Assembly (NCBI GenBank): GCA_022264855.1
Contig: JABYQU010000085.1
Location: forward strand, 1 to 64,000
DNA from: Lenzites betulinus
Lineage: Eukaryota > Basidiomycota > Agaricomycetes > Polyporales > Polyporaceae
Direction of reading: 5' to 3'
Length of the DNA: 64,000 bases
Shown here: positions 1 to 10,431 of the stretch, in pieces
Layout of the letters: each line of letters opens with the position of its first letter
Numbering within the stretch: position 1 is the stretch's first letter
Notes under the pieces: generated by a model
The model's database searches: none
Seen by the model: the letters and a program-made list of their open reading frames with translations, nothing else
Told to the model about the DNA's origin: nothing
Position numbers and translations under genes: made by a program

Positions 1-1485
1 CAAGGTCAGCCTGGTCGTGTCGCTGTGCTTGCCGACGATGTAGGGGGGATCATCGTCCCAGCGAGTCGGAGCGCGACGGATGGGGAGCTGGAGGTTGTAT
101 GGGATCGTCCTGTCCGCGCGAACGGCAGCGTCGGGCCAAAAGAGATCCTCCAGCTGAATAGCTTTGTATTGGTTTCCTGAGTTGAACATTAGTAAGCGTA
201 ATCACGATCCAGGGGGGGAAGCAGAACGCAACGCACCCAGATCGATGATATTACCCTCAAAGTTCTCGAGTTTTTCCCCATCGACCACCAATGTCGCGAT
301 GTCGCGCGTGTAGTGGTGATCATCGACCCCGACGGAGATCTTTGGAGCCCAGTCGATGACACCGAACCTCCGCCCGTTGGGATCCTGCCATTCGGCGCTG
401 ACCTCGGCTAAGAAGGTCTGGAGAGTGGTGTTGTCCTCGATTTGCTCGTTCAGGTCTCTTAGAGCCCTCTTGTGCTTCCTTGAGCCCAACTCCGACTTCA
501 GATCCTTGACCTGTCTAGCAAGCCGGATCACGTTCCGAGTCCCTGCGACGATCGCGTCCTCAATCTCTATCACAGCACGAGAGACACGGTGATTACTGCA
601 AACAACAATGTGCTGAGGGTTGTCCCCGTCGAACTCATAATCGGTGGTGGTATCGACGGAGGCGACGTGTTTATTAGTGAGTGCGAGAATACGCTCGCTA
701 GGGGCGCCGCCGCTTGTCCTCACCTCTTTGAACAGGAGAGTGACCGTACCTTGGGCGCCATCTGACTGCCTGGCGATAGGAATCTCTAGGCCGGCGTTCA
801 GCGAATGATTTAGGCCAAAGTTCGGACTCGTTGGATCCTCGACGCTCATCAGGGGTGGGCCCCCCAGCCTGGTGACCGATGCCTCGTACCACTCAACGAC
901 AACGTCGGTTATCTGGACGTCAGCGAGTATACGGAGGATGTCTGGCGTGGCATCGCGAACGGCCGCAGCGTTAGCGGTGTTAGGACGAACGGCGATCCAC
1001 ACGACGACCGGGCCCAAAGTCTCTTCGTCTTTGCCGTCTTCAAGGGTCGAAAAACGGACGGTCTTGAGCGCGGAGTACTTAACGTCGTGCGCCTTCATCG
1101 ACGCCAGAATCCGTGGAGCGACATCATCCCAAACTGCGTTGAGCGGGGTGTTGAACACGCCGTGGGCCGTCTTTGTGGGGAGCTTGAAGAACCTGGCTCC
1201 AGGCGGGGGCGTGCCACGGAAGGAGTTGGTCGCGTAGTCAGAACGCCACATGAGTTTAGGAGGGTCGCTGGAAATGCCGTGATACCAGAAGGTCATCTCA
1301 TGTTTAGAGATCAGGTTGGGAGCGACGGCGGTGTATATATCCGAGTTGTTGCTTGGCTCAGATTGGAGCGTATAATCGGTCTCGCGGGCGATCGGATAGG
1401 TAGAAGAAACAGGAGAGGTGCACAGCCGAGTGGCGTCTCGTGGGAGGACATTGCGCTTCACACAATCAATCATGAAGCAGGTCAC
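1..1485 (-). CDS. Hypothetical protein with trypsin-like (PA-fold) motif, 3' end off the window
   Basis: The main exon runs 1485-237. A 60-nt intron (236-177) has donor GTGCGT, a TACTAAT branch site and acceptor TCAG. Splicing restores the frame, and the ORF continues to base 1, so the C-terminus is missing. The first ATG is at 1485, but the residues before a Met at codon 64 look irregular; the true start may be that Met or lie in an unseen upstream exon. A stretch reading LALTNKHV is like the segment around the catalytic His of trypsin-fold proteases. A charged, helix-prone segment follows (about residues 325-350). No convincing catalytic Ser is visible in this part. I recognise the general type as a conserved Agaricomycete protein of unknown function; calling it a protease is inference. 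Confidence 0.6.
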
Positions 1486-1953
1486 GGCTGAAAGCGGTAT
1501 AACGTGTAAGTGGGCGATGAAACGTACTCACATCTATGTCACAAATACTCACTGCCTAGGTTCTCGGGATCGGCCCTCACGGTCTCAACCATACTTTTGA
1601 GACCAAGAGAGACGTCTACAAGTGGAACGGCGATGCTGAGTGAGAGACGAATGCATGCAATAGCGATATAGGGGCCCACTTTCGCCCATAAACCCGAGGG
1701 AGATGAGCTCGGCATCGCTTAGGTCGATGATATCTGTAGGAAAGCCTCAGCACAAGTCTAGTAGGAACGACGGGAGCCACTCACTCTTAGTAATAAAATC
1801 CGGATCCATAGCGCAAGGTAACGTCTCAGGAGAGATGCCGGTAAGGAAACAAAAGAAAGTAGTCCGACTCTTGAACTTGAACTCGGCGCTGGGTAAGCGC
1901 CTATCGCCGGCATTTGCCGAAGGCCTCGGACACGTACGAGCCTCGAGTTCAAA

Positions 1954-3295
1954 TTAAAGCACAAATCTCAGTATATTGCCCATCCCCGGAAGAACCGAAA
2001 CAATATACGGTTCGCATAGATTGGCGCACGGCGGTGACAAGCCCACCACCAGCTCCTTGAGCCCCGGGAGGCGGTCCCGCAGCGGGCTCGCATCCTCTTC
2101 CCCGGGCACCGATCCCGCACCCACCAGCCGTTGGCAGCACACGGGCCCTTTGTCGAGCACGCTCGTCGCACTGAAATCGTGCGGGCCGCGGAACGTGATA
2201 TGCTGGAGGTTCGCCGGACGATAGAGGGCCTCGGCGAGGATGGTAAGAAGGCATGGCGGCGTGTAGGGCGTCGTGTAGCCTCCTGATATGTCGGACAAGG
2301 TGATGTCTATGGCGGAAAGCGCTGGGAAGGCGGCGTTGAGGAAGCAGGTAAGTACACCTAAAGTAAGTGCGACATCGGAGGGCGGGAAGCTGTGAATATG
2401 GCTCATTCAATTGTAGACGATAGCGGACTTACGAGCTACTTCCAGGTCCCGGAACGCCAGCGTCAACTTCGTTAGCGCGAGTCCGAACGCTCGCCCGGAT
2501 AGCGGGATGGAAGGGATGTTGAAAGGCGTACCCTGTTAGAACTTCTGTTAGGAACTAGAGCTATGAAGAGGGTAGTATAGCGGATAGCCATGTGTGTCGT
2601 ACCCATAATTTGGCTGCAAGAAGCCTCTGACAGCGTGGTTGGCTTCCGCAGCCTATGGATGATAGCAGTATGGCCGCCTCTTCGGGAAGGACGTCCCTCC
2701 GCAGGTAGGAAGTCATGATAACCAGCATAGAGACGTTCGGACACGCCCAGATGACATCCAGCATTGCCCGGACGGAGTCGAATGTACATCGGTCGAGCAG
2801 AAGCGTAGTGATGGCGAGAAAGAATGGCGGGCGCATGCGTAGTAAGCGGGGCCCGAAGTCAAGTGTTGTCACAGATGCGTGGAAGGTGTGAAGGTTGGGA
2901 AAGCTGCATAGCAGGAGATCGGTGCAGGAGGCTGTGGATATGCCAATTGGATCCTTAGCCCTGCTTGAAGTTGTGCTGCCGCTTCCGCTGCGGCCGATAC
3001 CGCTGCCATTTAGACGCATGATCATGAGGTGTCGAGCCCATTTCTCGCGATCAGCCCGTACGGACGCGGTGAGGAGCGAGATGGCACGCTGGCTTGGAAG
3101 ATATGGACGAGTGCGCAGGAGGTGTTGGGCTCGCGCGCGCCAGGCGCGGCAAGTGAGCGCACATGCGCAGAGGGTGCGTTGTCGAAGGCGGGATCTGTTT
3201 TGCTTTCTCCTATCGAGGACCATAGAGATCTGGTGGTATGATACGGCGTCCATCACGGCTTCGCATAGTTCGACGGGCAAACGACACGACTCCAT
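1954..3295 (-). CDS. F-box/LRR-like protein, three exons
   Basis: Exons are 3295-2603, 2532-2433 and 2357-1954 (introns 70 and 75 nt), closing in phase to 398 aa. The start ATG at 3295 begins a short segment (LPVELCEAVMDA ... CALTCRAW, about residues 5-55) typical of the F-box-like N-terminus of expanded basidiomycete families. F-box domains recruit substrates to SCF ubiquitin ligases. The rest is leucine-rich with irregular repeats (for example LTLAFRDLEVARVL and LPGLKELVVGL), as expected of an LRR recognition domain. The first splice junction is the weakest part of the model. It lies just downstream of the related LRR-like gene at 3631-5103, on the same strand, but is not a close paralogue. 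Substrate unknown. Confidence 0.6.
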
Positions 3296-3630
3296 GCTCA
3301 GCGTGGATTTGGGGGTAACTGCCAGAAGACAAACATTGTCAGTGCTCACAAGCTTAAAGAGGTGAGTATGATCGCCTATCGCATCGGTATCCAAGATGCA
3401 TACATCGATACAAACTCCAGTTTGAGTCGATCTGGACGTGATGGTCGCATTCCAAGAGGAAATATACCATGCGCGCACACGCGTAAGTATACGTAATTTT
3501 TGGCGCCTGAAACTCTGAACGCTACGACTACTCGTTCTGACTTGTCAGTACATAGCTCCTCTTAACCAGGTTCAGACCGCACTTAGTCCAAGTTGCAACT
3601 ACTACATACGTATGTACCGAAGTCTTTCGC

Positions 3631-5103
3631 TCACACCCGCCGCGCCGCGATCCCCGAGATCAAGCCGTACAGCTCCGCCATCTTGTACGTACGCAGCTGC
3701 GCATTCTTGCGCTCATCCCCCACCGTCGCCGCGGCAGGCGCACGCGTGCGATGCCCGAACACGAGCACGACGACGTTCGGGAACGAGCGCACGGCGGTGC
3801 GGAGGCGGCCCGCCAGCGTGTCCAGGTTGAGGTCCTGGAGGAACGTCTCCGCGGACGAGAGCGCGACATGCGCCGCAGGGGCCTGGCTCTCGCGCAGGTA
3901 GGGTCCGCGGAAGTTGCACAGGAGCGACACGCCGAGACACTGGATCTCGAGCGGCTTCAGGGCATTGATCAAAGCGCCCTGCATTGAGCATGAGTTCGAC
4001 TGCAGTACGCTGGAAGACAGAGTTGGGGGACTTACGAACGCGGCCCCGATAGCCATGTCCTTCCCCGAGTTCTCGTCGAGTACCAGCGTGATCTCGAGCG
4101 TCTTGACCTGGCGGACGGCGGTCCCCTGCATCAGGGATGCGAAGGCAGGGCCGCTGAGCATGTCTAAGGGGAACTCTTGCAGCGCAAGGAGCGTCGGGCG
4201 TGTATCCATAAGTACCCTGCCGAGCATCTCCGTAGGCCCCAAGATGTCATGGATAATACGCAGATCGCGGACAGGGCATTGCAGCCCCAGGACGTACAGC
4301 GTGCCGAGCGTCGTGTCGCAGAAATCGAGCGACTGCCATGAGCCACATGCTCGCTGCTCGATGATGTTGAGCTGGCGGCGCTGGTGGAGTTGCTTAGCAC
4401 CGTTTCCGAGAAGCTCGACAAATTCTTCGGTCTTCGTGGAAATCGTAAGTGCGGATAGGTGCGGGAAGGCGTGAACATAATGGGTCGTAATTGGCGGGTC
4501 GACACCCTCCAGGGAGACTTGGTCTACCTTAGGATACACCTGCGGATAAGCCAGGTCCGTCACACACAGCGTCTCCGTTCCCTCGCAGTCCACGCTCTCC
4601 AGCGTGTCCTGGAAGTTCTCAAGCAGCGTGATCGGGTTGCGTCCCGTGGCCTCCCAGCCTTCGTCGTCCTCGTCGACATCCTCCTCGAGAGGGACCATGA
4701 CGAGATTGACTGAGGAGAGCTGAGCGTGCATGGCGCGGAGAAGGCACCGCGAGTGCTGGCCCGCCCCGAGAAGTTCGAGGTGGGTGAGGCCGGTCAAACC
4801 GGCAAACGCGGTCGCCAGACCCGGGGAGGACCCCAGGAGCTTCTCCGGACTCTCTATGACGAGGTCCGTAAAGTCGATGTTTCGAGCGGGCACAAGAAGG
4901 AATCCCTCGAGTGCAGCGGCGGCGCGTGGAGTCAATGGTCCCGTGGCGAAATGGAGTGCGTCGAAGGGGGCATCGCCCGGGGCAGCCTTGGCGTGTTTGG
5001 AGGTGAAGCGTAGGATGTCCTTGCTGCTTTGCAGCTTGACAAAGCGGTCCCCAAGCCCGCCAGACGATCTGAGTGACTGCAGGCGTTTGAATATGGCGTC
5101 CAT
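3631..5103 (-). CDS. LRR-like family protein, copy 1
   Basis: Exon 1 is 5103-4036 and exon 2 is 3978-3631, separated by a 57-nt intron (GTAAGT ... CAATGCAG) that is a multiple of three, so the frame stays open even if it is retained. The spliced product is 471 aa. It is a close paralogue of the gene at 48672-50134, which has its intron at the same place. The N-terminus is followed by leucine-rich, irregular repeats and an acidic loop (LEEDVDEDDEG, about residues 139-149). There is no signal peptide or membrane segment. The ATG at 5103 follows a probable 5'-UTR intron (donor near 5162, acceptor directly before the ATG) that copy 2 also has. The family resembles the LRR part of fungal F-box-like proteins but has no clear F-box. 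Function unknown. Confidence 0.75.
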   Translation of the reverse strand: MDAIFKRLQSLRSSGGLGDRFVKLQSSKDILRFTSKHAKAAPGDAPFDALHFATGPLTPRAAAALEGFLLVPARNIDFTDLVIESPEKLLGSSPGLATAFAGLTGLTHLELLGAGQHSRCLLRAMHAQLSSVNLVMVPLEEDVDEDDEGWEATGRNPITLLENFQDTLESVDCEGTETLCVTDLAYPQVYPKVDQVSLEGVDPPITTHYVHAFPHLSALTISTKTEEFVELLGNGAKQLHQRRQLNIIEQRACGSWQSLDFCDTTLGTLYVLGLQCPVRDLRIIHDILGPTEMLGRVLMDTRPTLLALQEFPLDMLSGPAFASLMQGTAVRQVKTLEITLVLDENSGKDMAIGAAFVSPPTLSSSVLQSNSCSMQGALINALKPLEIQCLGVSLLCNFRGPYLRESQAPAAHVALSSAETFLQDLNLDTLAGRLRTAVRSFPNVVVLVFGHRTRAPAAATVGDERKNAQLRTYKMAELYGLISGIAARRV

Positions 5104-5239
5104 CTGTTAGCAGACGGGGTGCCCGTCAGTGTGGATAGCGCGCGGTAGGACGGCAGTGACTTACAGCCTGAGTACAAGCACTGATGAGTAGTATGGGCGA
5201 GAACGTCGCAGTAGCCGTGCTTCATATACCTTGTAAACA

Positions 5240-5290
5240 ACATCCGAGTGGCACAGTGCTAGTATAAAGGGCTTTGTACATCGACAAAGC
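5240..5290 (-). promoter_or_regulatory. Conserved promoter of LRR-like copy 1
   Basis: On the minus strand this segment reads GTCGATGTACAAAGC, then a TATA-like TTTATACTAG, then GCACTGTGCCACTCGG. The same blocks, with few changes, precede copy 2 at 48485-48530 on the plus strand. Conservation of this non-coding DNA marks it as the shared promoter/leader of the duplicated block. Confidence 0.5.
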
Positions 5291-6314
5291 AAGTGCCGCA
5301 CGCCGGGTCTCAGCATGGATATTGAAATGTTCTCTATGTCAGAAAGGTAGTCGTCCTGCTGCTCACTGGTAAAGTCAGTCGGTCATCGTCGCTAGCGTGA
5401 TTAACCAGTCTTGGTCAAATTGCGAGTCTTATCAAGAGAGTAGGAGTTCAGCTGAGGAAAGGACTTGAGGGGATCCCGGCAGATGCCGGGCGGTAGCGCC
5501 ATAGCAGCCGAGGAAGGACTCGCGACTCCCTTCCAAGTTCCCAACTTCCAGCCCATGTGTAAGAGAAGAGGCACAAGTACTAATAGCTCAATGTGTATGT
5601 TAGCAATGTCACGATATAGAGAGATCTACCTCCAGGTGAGTACGGTACGTTCTCAACTCGGACTAGGGCGATGATTACAACCTCTGACGAACGCAAGCCT
5701 TACTGAACCAGGCGGCCGTGGCATGGATGTAACGCCGAGCGCCCCGTCCAACGACTCTGCTCGCATACTGACGACTCCCAGAGGATACACGTGCCATAAG
5801 GTCCGCACTTGGCGGTAACATAAAGTAGAGATCGAGCTGGCGAACTGAGAGGCTCCCACTGCGCCCGCAGACGATCTTCGACTTTCTCACATGCATATGC
5901 ATCTCCAGCTTACTAGCCGGTACACGGACACATCGTGACGGTCCAGCCTTGAACCCAATGAGCGCGTGGTGGAAGACATGTCCCTTCTTTACAAACTCAA
6001 TGCTGCGTGGCCGGTGGACTACTCTGTAAGCAGGGATATTGGATAACCAGTATAAACCTGAAGTGCTCGTAGTACGGCATGGTCGCTTTGTCAATGTGGC
6101 TCGACGGCGGCAAGAAACGCTTGGCGTGCCATGGGTTTCCTATCAATTGCAAACCTTCCGGCTGCACCAGGGCCCGGGAGTGCATAGCTGCCATCTTATC
6201 CGCGCGCCGACCGACTCAGAGGACTAGTATAAGACTCCGTTGCGCATCTTAGTATGTCCCCATCCTTCCGCCCCGCTTAAATCTTCTTACCTGATATTCT
6301 TACCAGTTTACGAT
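5291..6314. other. Intergenic, no gene seen
   Basis: Only short overlapping ORFs on both strands, none with a recognisable domain or consistent splicing. It separates the divergent LRR-like copy 1 and the secreted protein gene, so it probably holds both promoters. Confidence 0.5.
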
Positions 6315-8494
6315 ATGGTCTTGGCCAATTTCGCCCCCTTGTCTCCTCTCTGCATCGTCTTCATAGCCTTATTTACGATTCCAAGGCCCGTCCAAGCAGC
6401 CAATGACTGGGCCAAGCCGTGCTTCGACGGCCAATGTAGCTGGGATCTCATCTCGTCTATCGCCTCGGGAACTCTCCAAATCGTGAGTGGACAATCTGCC
6501 CTTGTGCTTGAAAACGGACATTGATCGCCACGTACGGAACACAGGCCGGACCTCCTGATGCGGTGTCCGACATCACTGCTGCCGCCGGATGGATGATCAT
6601 GGACTGCGACTCAGAGGGCACAGATCAGGACATCCGTCTTGTCTGCCAGGATCCGGACAAGGGTTGCGATCATCTCTACACCAACCGCGCGGCGGGAACC
6701 TTGGTTCGCCTTCCTGACAACGTTAGTTTCCTTCATAGTCTAGTGCTTTGGCATTCCGACTAAGTGCAGTACAGTGTGGTTCCATTCCTTTCGCACTCAT
6801 CACTCATGAGTGGGTGCACGAGGACCAATCTCTACCTGCCGACAAGGTGTCCTCGATCGACACCTCGGGGTACGATGCAAAACCGGTTGTGAAAGGCCTG
6901 AGTCTCACTACCGACTTCAACTCTAATGATATCCAAACGTTAGTTTGTTGCAAATGTCCCCGCTCGTGCAGATCACTACGTCTTATAGTTTGCATTGCAG
7001 AAACGGCAATGTCACCTTTTTTCTCGTAGGATCATCGCTGCCTGGGGTTGCTATGAACTTCCCAGTTGAACCGCCCACTGCGAGTGCTATGTCGGATCAA
7101 GTGCTCACCAACTGGGTATATAATTCGCTTCACAGTGAGTACTCAACGTCTTCTTGCGCCCCTTGCCACCTCTAAATGTAACACGTACATAGAACTGGCC
7201 CAGCTTCACTCGGAGCCCGACATCCACATAAAGAACATAACTGGCAACTTCCCCATCAACTTCGACAAGGAAACTACCATCTTCCACAAGTCCATGGACT
7301 GCCCGCAAAAAGGCACGATCCCTGCTTTCTCCGGCTCGACGGAGGTCGTCTTCGATGGGAAGAGTGTTGGAAATGTTAGTTATGGCGTTGTGGTTGCCGG
7401 TAACATATCCCCGCACGACATGAGGAACTTCACGATGTTCGTGAGTCTGAACGCGACCATCACCGGGACGCTCAGCCTCAACTCCACTCTCACTGTGAGG
7501 CGACCCGCCGCAGCCATCTTCGTAACAATGATCTCATCTGAAATTTCATCCTCAGGGTACGATCAGCTCCCCCAAGATCAAAGTTGTTCCGCAGGTTATT
7601 TTCCCTGCGCTTGTATTCCCGCCGTAGGTCACCCGGTAATTGATCATTAGCGTGATGCTAATCTATACCCTAGTTTCTTGACCATCGGGCCCACCTTTAC
7701 CGTGAACCTCGAGGCGACCGCGTCGCTCGATGCCAACATTAACGCGGACGTGGCTCTGGCTTACAACATGCCAGACATGCAGTTCTACTTCCCCTCGTCT
7801 CCTAACTCGCAGAGTGGCCAATTCAAACGCGGAGATTCTAATATCAAGCTCAGCGTCAGCCCTGAAGTTGCTTCGCACGGCCAGATTGCAGTGCACCTCA
7901 TCCCCGAGGTGAGTCTGTCAGTCCCTGTGAACACGTTACACCGCGCTCACAGCAGCTCCGCATGGCAGCTTGGTTTCGGTATCAGCGCTTTTGATGACAA
8001 GACGGAGACGACTATTACCCTTGATTTGGACGCCTCCGTCTCTGTGAATCTTGACCTCGTCGCGACAGCAGATGCAGCTTGTATCAACGGCAAACCAGCT
8101 CGGACAGCTTCGTTCGGCGGTTGCGTCGATATTACTGGCGAGCTGGCTGTCAACGCCAGCGCAGACGCGGATCTCTTCGATGTATTCCAGAAAGGCAAGA
8201 GTGTCCAACTATTCCAGCGCAATTTCGACTTGTACAAGGTCTGTGCTACGCGACCGCCAATGCGCGTGCACAGCGATAGGGACTTACTTCATTATCTGCA
8301 CGCAGGACTGCTTCGGTGACAACAGTCCCGCGCGCAGGGCGGATACCAGTGCTGGCCTCTCAGCACACGCTGCTCCGCCGACACATGGAAACAGTGCCGT
8401 CACCTGTCCTGGGTCTCATCTCGCCGCGCCGGTCAACATAGTTCAAAAGAAAGTTTCTGGACTGAGGTCAGCGACATATGGCATGGATGAATGA
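6315..8494 (+). CDS. Secreted protein of an Agaricomycete-specific family, nine exons
   Basis: Exons: 6315-6482, 6545-6721, 6775-6938, 7001-7134, 7193-7494, 7556-7623, 7674-7908, 7969-8238, 8306-8494; all phases close to give 568 aa. The N-terminus is a signal peptide (hydrophobic residues about 8-22, likely cleavage after PVQA near residue 28). The mature protein starts ANDWAKPCFDGQCSWD, a hallmark of a large secreted family in wood-decay fungi. Several NxT/NxS sequons (for example NIT, NFT, NAT, NST) suggest heavy N-glycosylation. The second half is rich in beta-strand-like alternating residues with repeated Asp/Ala/Thr (LDLDASVSVNLDLVATADA). The last intron has an unusual GTCTGT donor. No catalytic motif is recognised; an extracellular or cell-wall role is inferred from the signal peptide and sequons only. 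Confidence 0.8.
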
Positions 8495-8981
8495 GTGTTT
8501 GTTCGGGCACTGACTCAGCTTGCCGCTGGCCAGTGACGTGCTACACACACATAACCACCTGAGGCAGTTGGTCACTGGTAATCGGCACCGCGTACTTTGG
8601 TAGATAGGTGAAGTTGCAATAGTCAGTATCAACTCTACGTAGCTACTACGCCATGCTGACTCGGACTTATTATTCAGTTTCTTGATGAGATTCCACGCTT
8701 TCGGGGTGGGTGCCTCTCGCGTACCACCTGAAGGTACGTACGTACAGGGCAGTGACAGGGTACGGATGTGTTCGTGTAATGGTGATAGTAGATTCATCTT
8801 GTAGTAGGATAGTGGGCGATAGGGATGGGGCATGGACGAGAGCGGCGACTGTATATGAATGGGTGTCTCGAAGTCTAAGCTGTAGAACGTTGATGCTCCC
8901 CTCCTATAGCACCTTATGGAAGGCATACTACTCGATACCCCTCGCACGCAAACATCGACCCAATGTGTAACCCGTCTATCT
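8495..8981. other. Intergenic, no gene seen
   Basis: AT-richer than the neighbouring genes. No ORF here has a domain or paralogue inside the window. Confidence 0.4.
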
Positions 8982-9275
8982 CTACCCCAAATTGTGAATC
9001 ACTACGTGCGTATCAGAACCTCTGAGTCTCACCTCATACCCGCCGCGTAGCCATCCCTGCAACACACGGTAAAGCTCCGCCATCATGTAAGTGCGTAGTT
9101 TGGCGTCCCCGTGCTCGTCTCCCACGGCGGTGGCGGCGGCTAGCATATGCATGTGATACCCGAAGGCGAGCACGATGTCATTTGGGAGTGAGCGTACTTG
9201 CTTTATGAGTATCAAGCGGCGAGGGAGCCGTGGGGATGCGCAGGGTGATGTGGATCCGGGAACTCGAGAATAGAC
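8982..9275 (-). pseudogene. C-terminal relic of the LRR-like family
   Basis: In one minus-strand frame this ends with residues matching the C-terminus of the LRR-like copies: VRSLPNDIVLAFG against VRSFPNVVVLVFG, and LRTYMMAELYRVL against LRTYKMAELYGLI. Nothing matching the first 380 residues lies upstream; instead the sequence changes abruptly near 9275 into dynamin-like coding sequence. It is therefore a truncated, diverged copy. The part from about 9105 to 9275 is also nearly identical, inverted, to 47500-47655. Confidence 0.6.
9105..9275 (-). repeat. Inverted dispersed repeat, left copy
   Basis: The minus strand from about 9275 down to 9105 matches the plus strand 47500-47655 with only scattered differences (both contain CGAGTTCCCGGATCCAC and CTCACTCCCAAATGACATCG). 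The two copies lie about 38 kb apart in opposite orientation. Confidence 0.7.
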
Positions 9276-9712
9276 CAGTAAAGGAGCCGCTCTCCCTGTC
9301 AGTCGTTTTCGTAGCGGATCTTGATTTGGCAGGACCACTCGCCAGCCGGCATTCCATGGGACAGCGGATGCATGTTCCTGCATCGCGAGGAACGCTGATC
9401 TGTGGCATACAGTATGTGAGAAGGTTGCTCAGAGCCGTCCGTGTTGCTGCGGTAGTACAGGGTAGTACCGTCGCTCTCGACAAAGGGCGAAGAGGAAAGG
9501 GGCTGGAAAACGCACGCCTGAGATGGCCTCTACAAGACTGGACTTTCCAGCACTCTGATTCCCAATGACGACGATACCGGGGAGTTCGAGGTCGATGTGG
9601 GCGCTGCAGCATCTTTGTGAGAAGCGGATCGGCGAGTGGCAGGGCGGGCGCGACATACCCTAAGGACCTCAATGAGCTCCATTTTGCCACAGCTAGTCCA
9701 CTGGCCATGGAT
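9276..9712 (-). pseudogene. Dynamin-family GTPase N-terminal fragment
   Basis: On the minus strand, after an intron-like segment (GTATGT ... CTGCAG, about 9664-9601), an exon encodes IDLELPGIVVIGNQSAGKSS, the G1/P-loop of dynamin GTPases. An intron starting GTGCGT and ending CCACAG then joins it to ISVPRDAGTCIRCPMEC, the switch-I region of the same family. After this the match continues only in another frame (GEWSCQIKIRYEND) and hits a stop, then the sequence becomes the LRR-like relic. G3/G4 motifs, middle domain and GED are absent. The upstream exon is also out of phase in one of its two possible readings. It is a truncated, frameshifted remnant; function is not expected. Confidence 0.65.
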
Positions 9713-9954
9713 ATATGCGCGCCGCGGCCTACGCGTACCGACTGAGAACATGTCGCGCGCACTTGCGCATCCTCGCGCGAGCCCGCGCGGTTGGAGGTGC
9801 ACGTACCTCCTCCTCCTCCGCGCGGGACATACGGGGAAGCGCCCGCGGCCACGGCGGAGTCTGAAAACCCGAGCAACTCTCGTATCCGGAATGAGCTCGG
9901 CGTTGGCGGGCATTCCGATCCCGCCTCTCACAGGACCCCGGCAAACCCACCAAG

Positions 9955-10395
9955 AGCCCATATCCCAAAATCCCCGAAAATGGGCCCGAAGGGCCCGGAA
10001 CTTACATGAAATTGAGGTCGATTTCCCCGAAAATGGGGCCTCCAGCCGCCGAGGTTAAGTCCCGGCCACCCCCGAATACAAGCCCTCCCGGAATGGTTAT
10101 ATGACTTAACTCCGAAAGTAAGGCCTGCTGGGCCGTCCAAGCGGCCCAACCTCCGGCTCGGGCTGTCTGGGGACGAAATCCACCTGAAAAATATAGAAAT
10201 TGACCCGCCCGTCTCCGAGCCCGGTCGGGCCGGGGATCCCGCCGGGCGCTATTTGGGCGCTAACAGCCATGTTACGTGCGTCCTACCCCCCGAATCCGGC
10301 GTAGCCGGCCGCATCTTATGTGAAAATCCCCGAAAACTGCCCGATTTTCGACCCCCGAAAAGGACCCAAAACGGCCTCCAAACGGATATGAGCTC
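9955..10395. repeat. CCCCGAAAA-rich repetitive block
   Basis: The motif AAAATCCCCGAAAA occurs at about 9966 and 10323, with variants TTTCCCCGAAAATGGGG (about 10021) and CCCCCGAAAAGG (about 10351). Between them lie many CCGGCC/GGGCCC-type words (GGGCCCGAAGGGCCC, CGAGCCCGGTCGGGCCGGGG). The composition is unlike both neighbours, and the block sits where the dynamin fragment and the kinase-like gene appear to lose their 5' ends. No coding potential is seen. Confidence 0.5.
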
Positions 10396-10431
10396 TTGGT
10401 GAGTTTGCCGGGGTCCTCCTCTCACCCACAG

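Noticed and set aside
7375..7382. GTTAGT as a splice donor in the secreted protein gene
   Set aside because: The frame reads through it with family-like sequence and no matching acceptor follows in phase.
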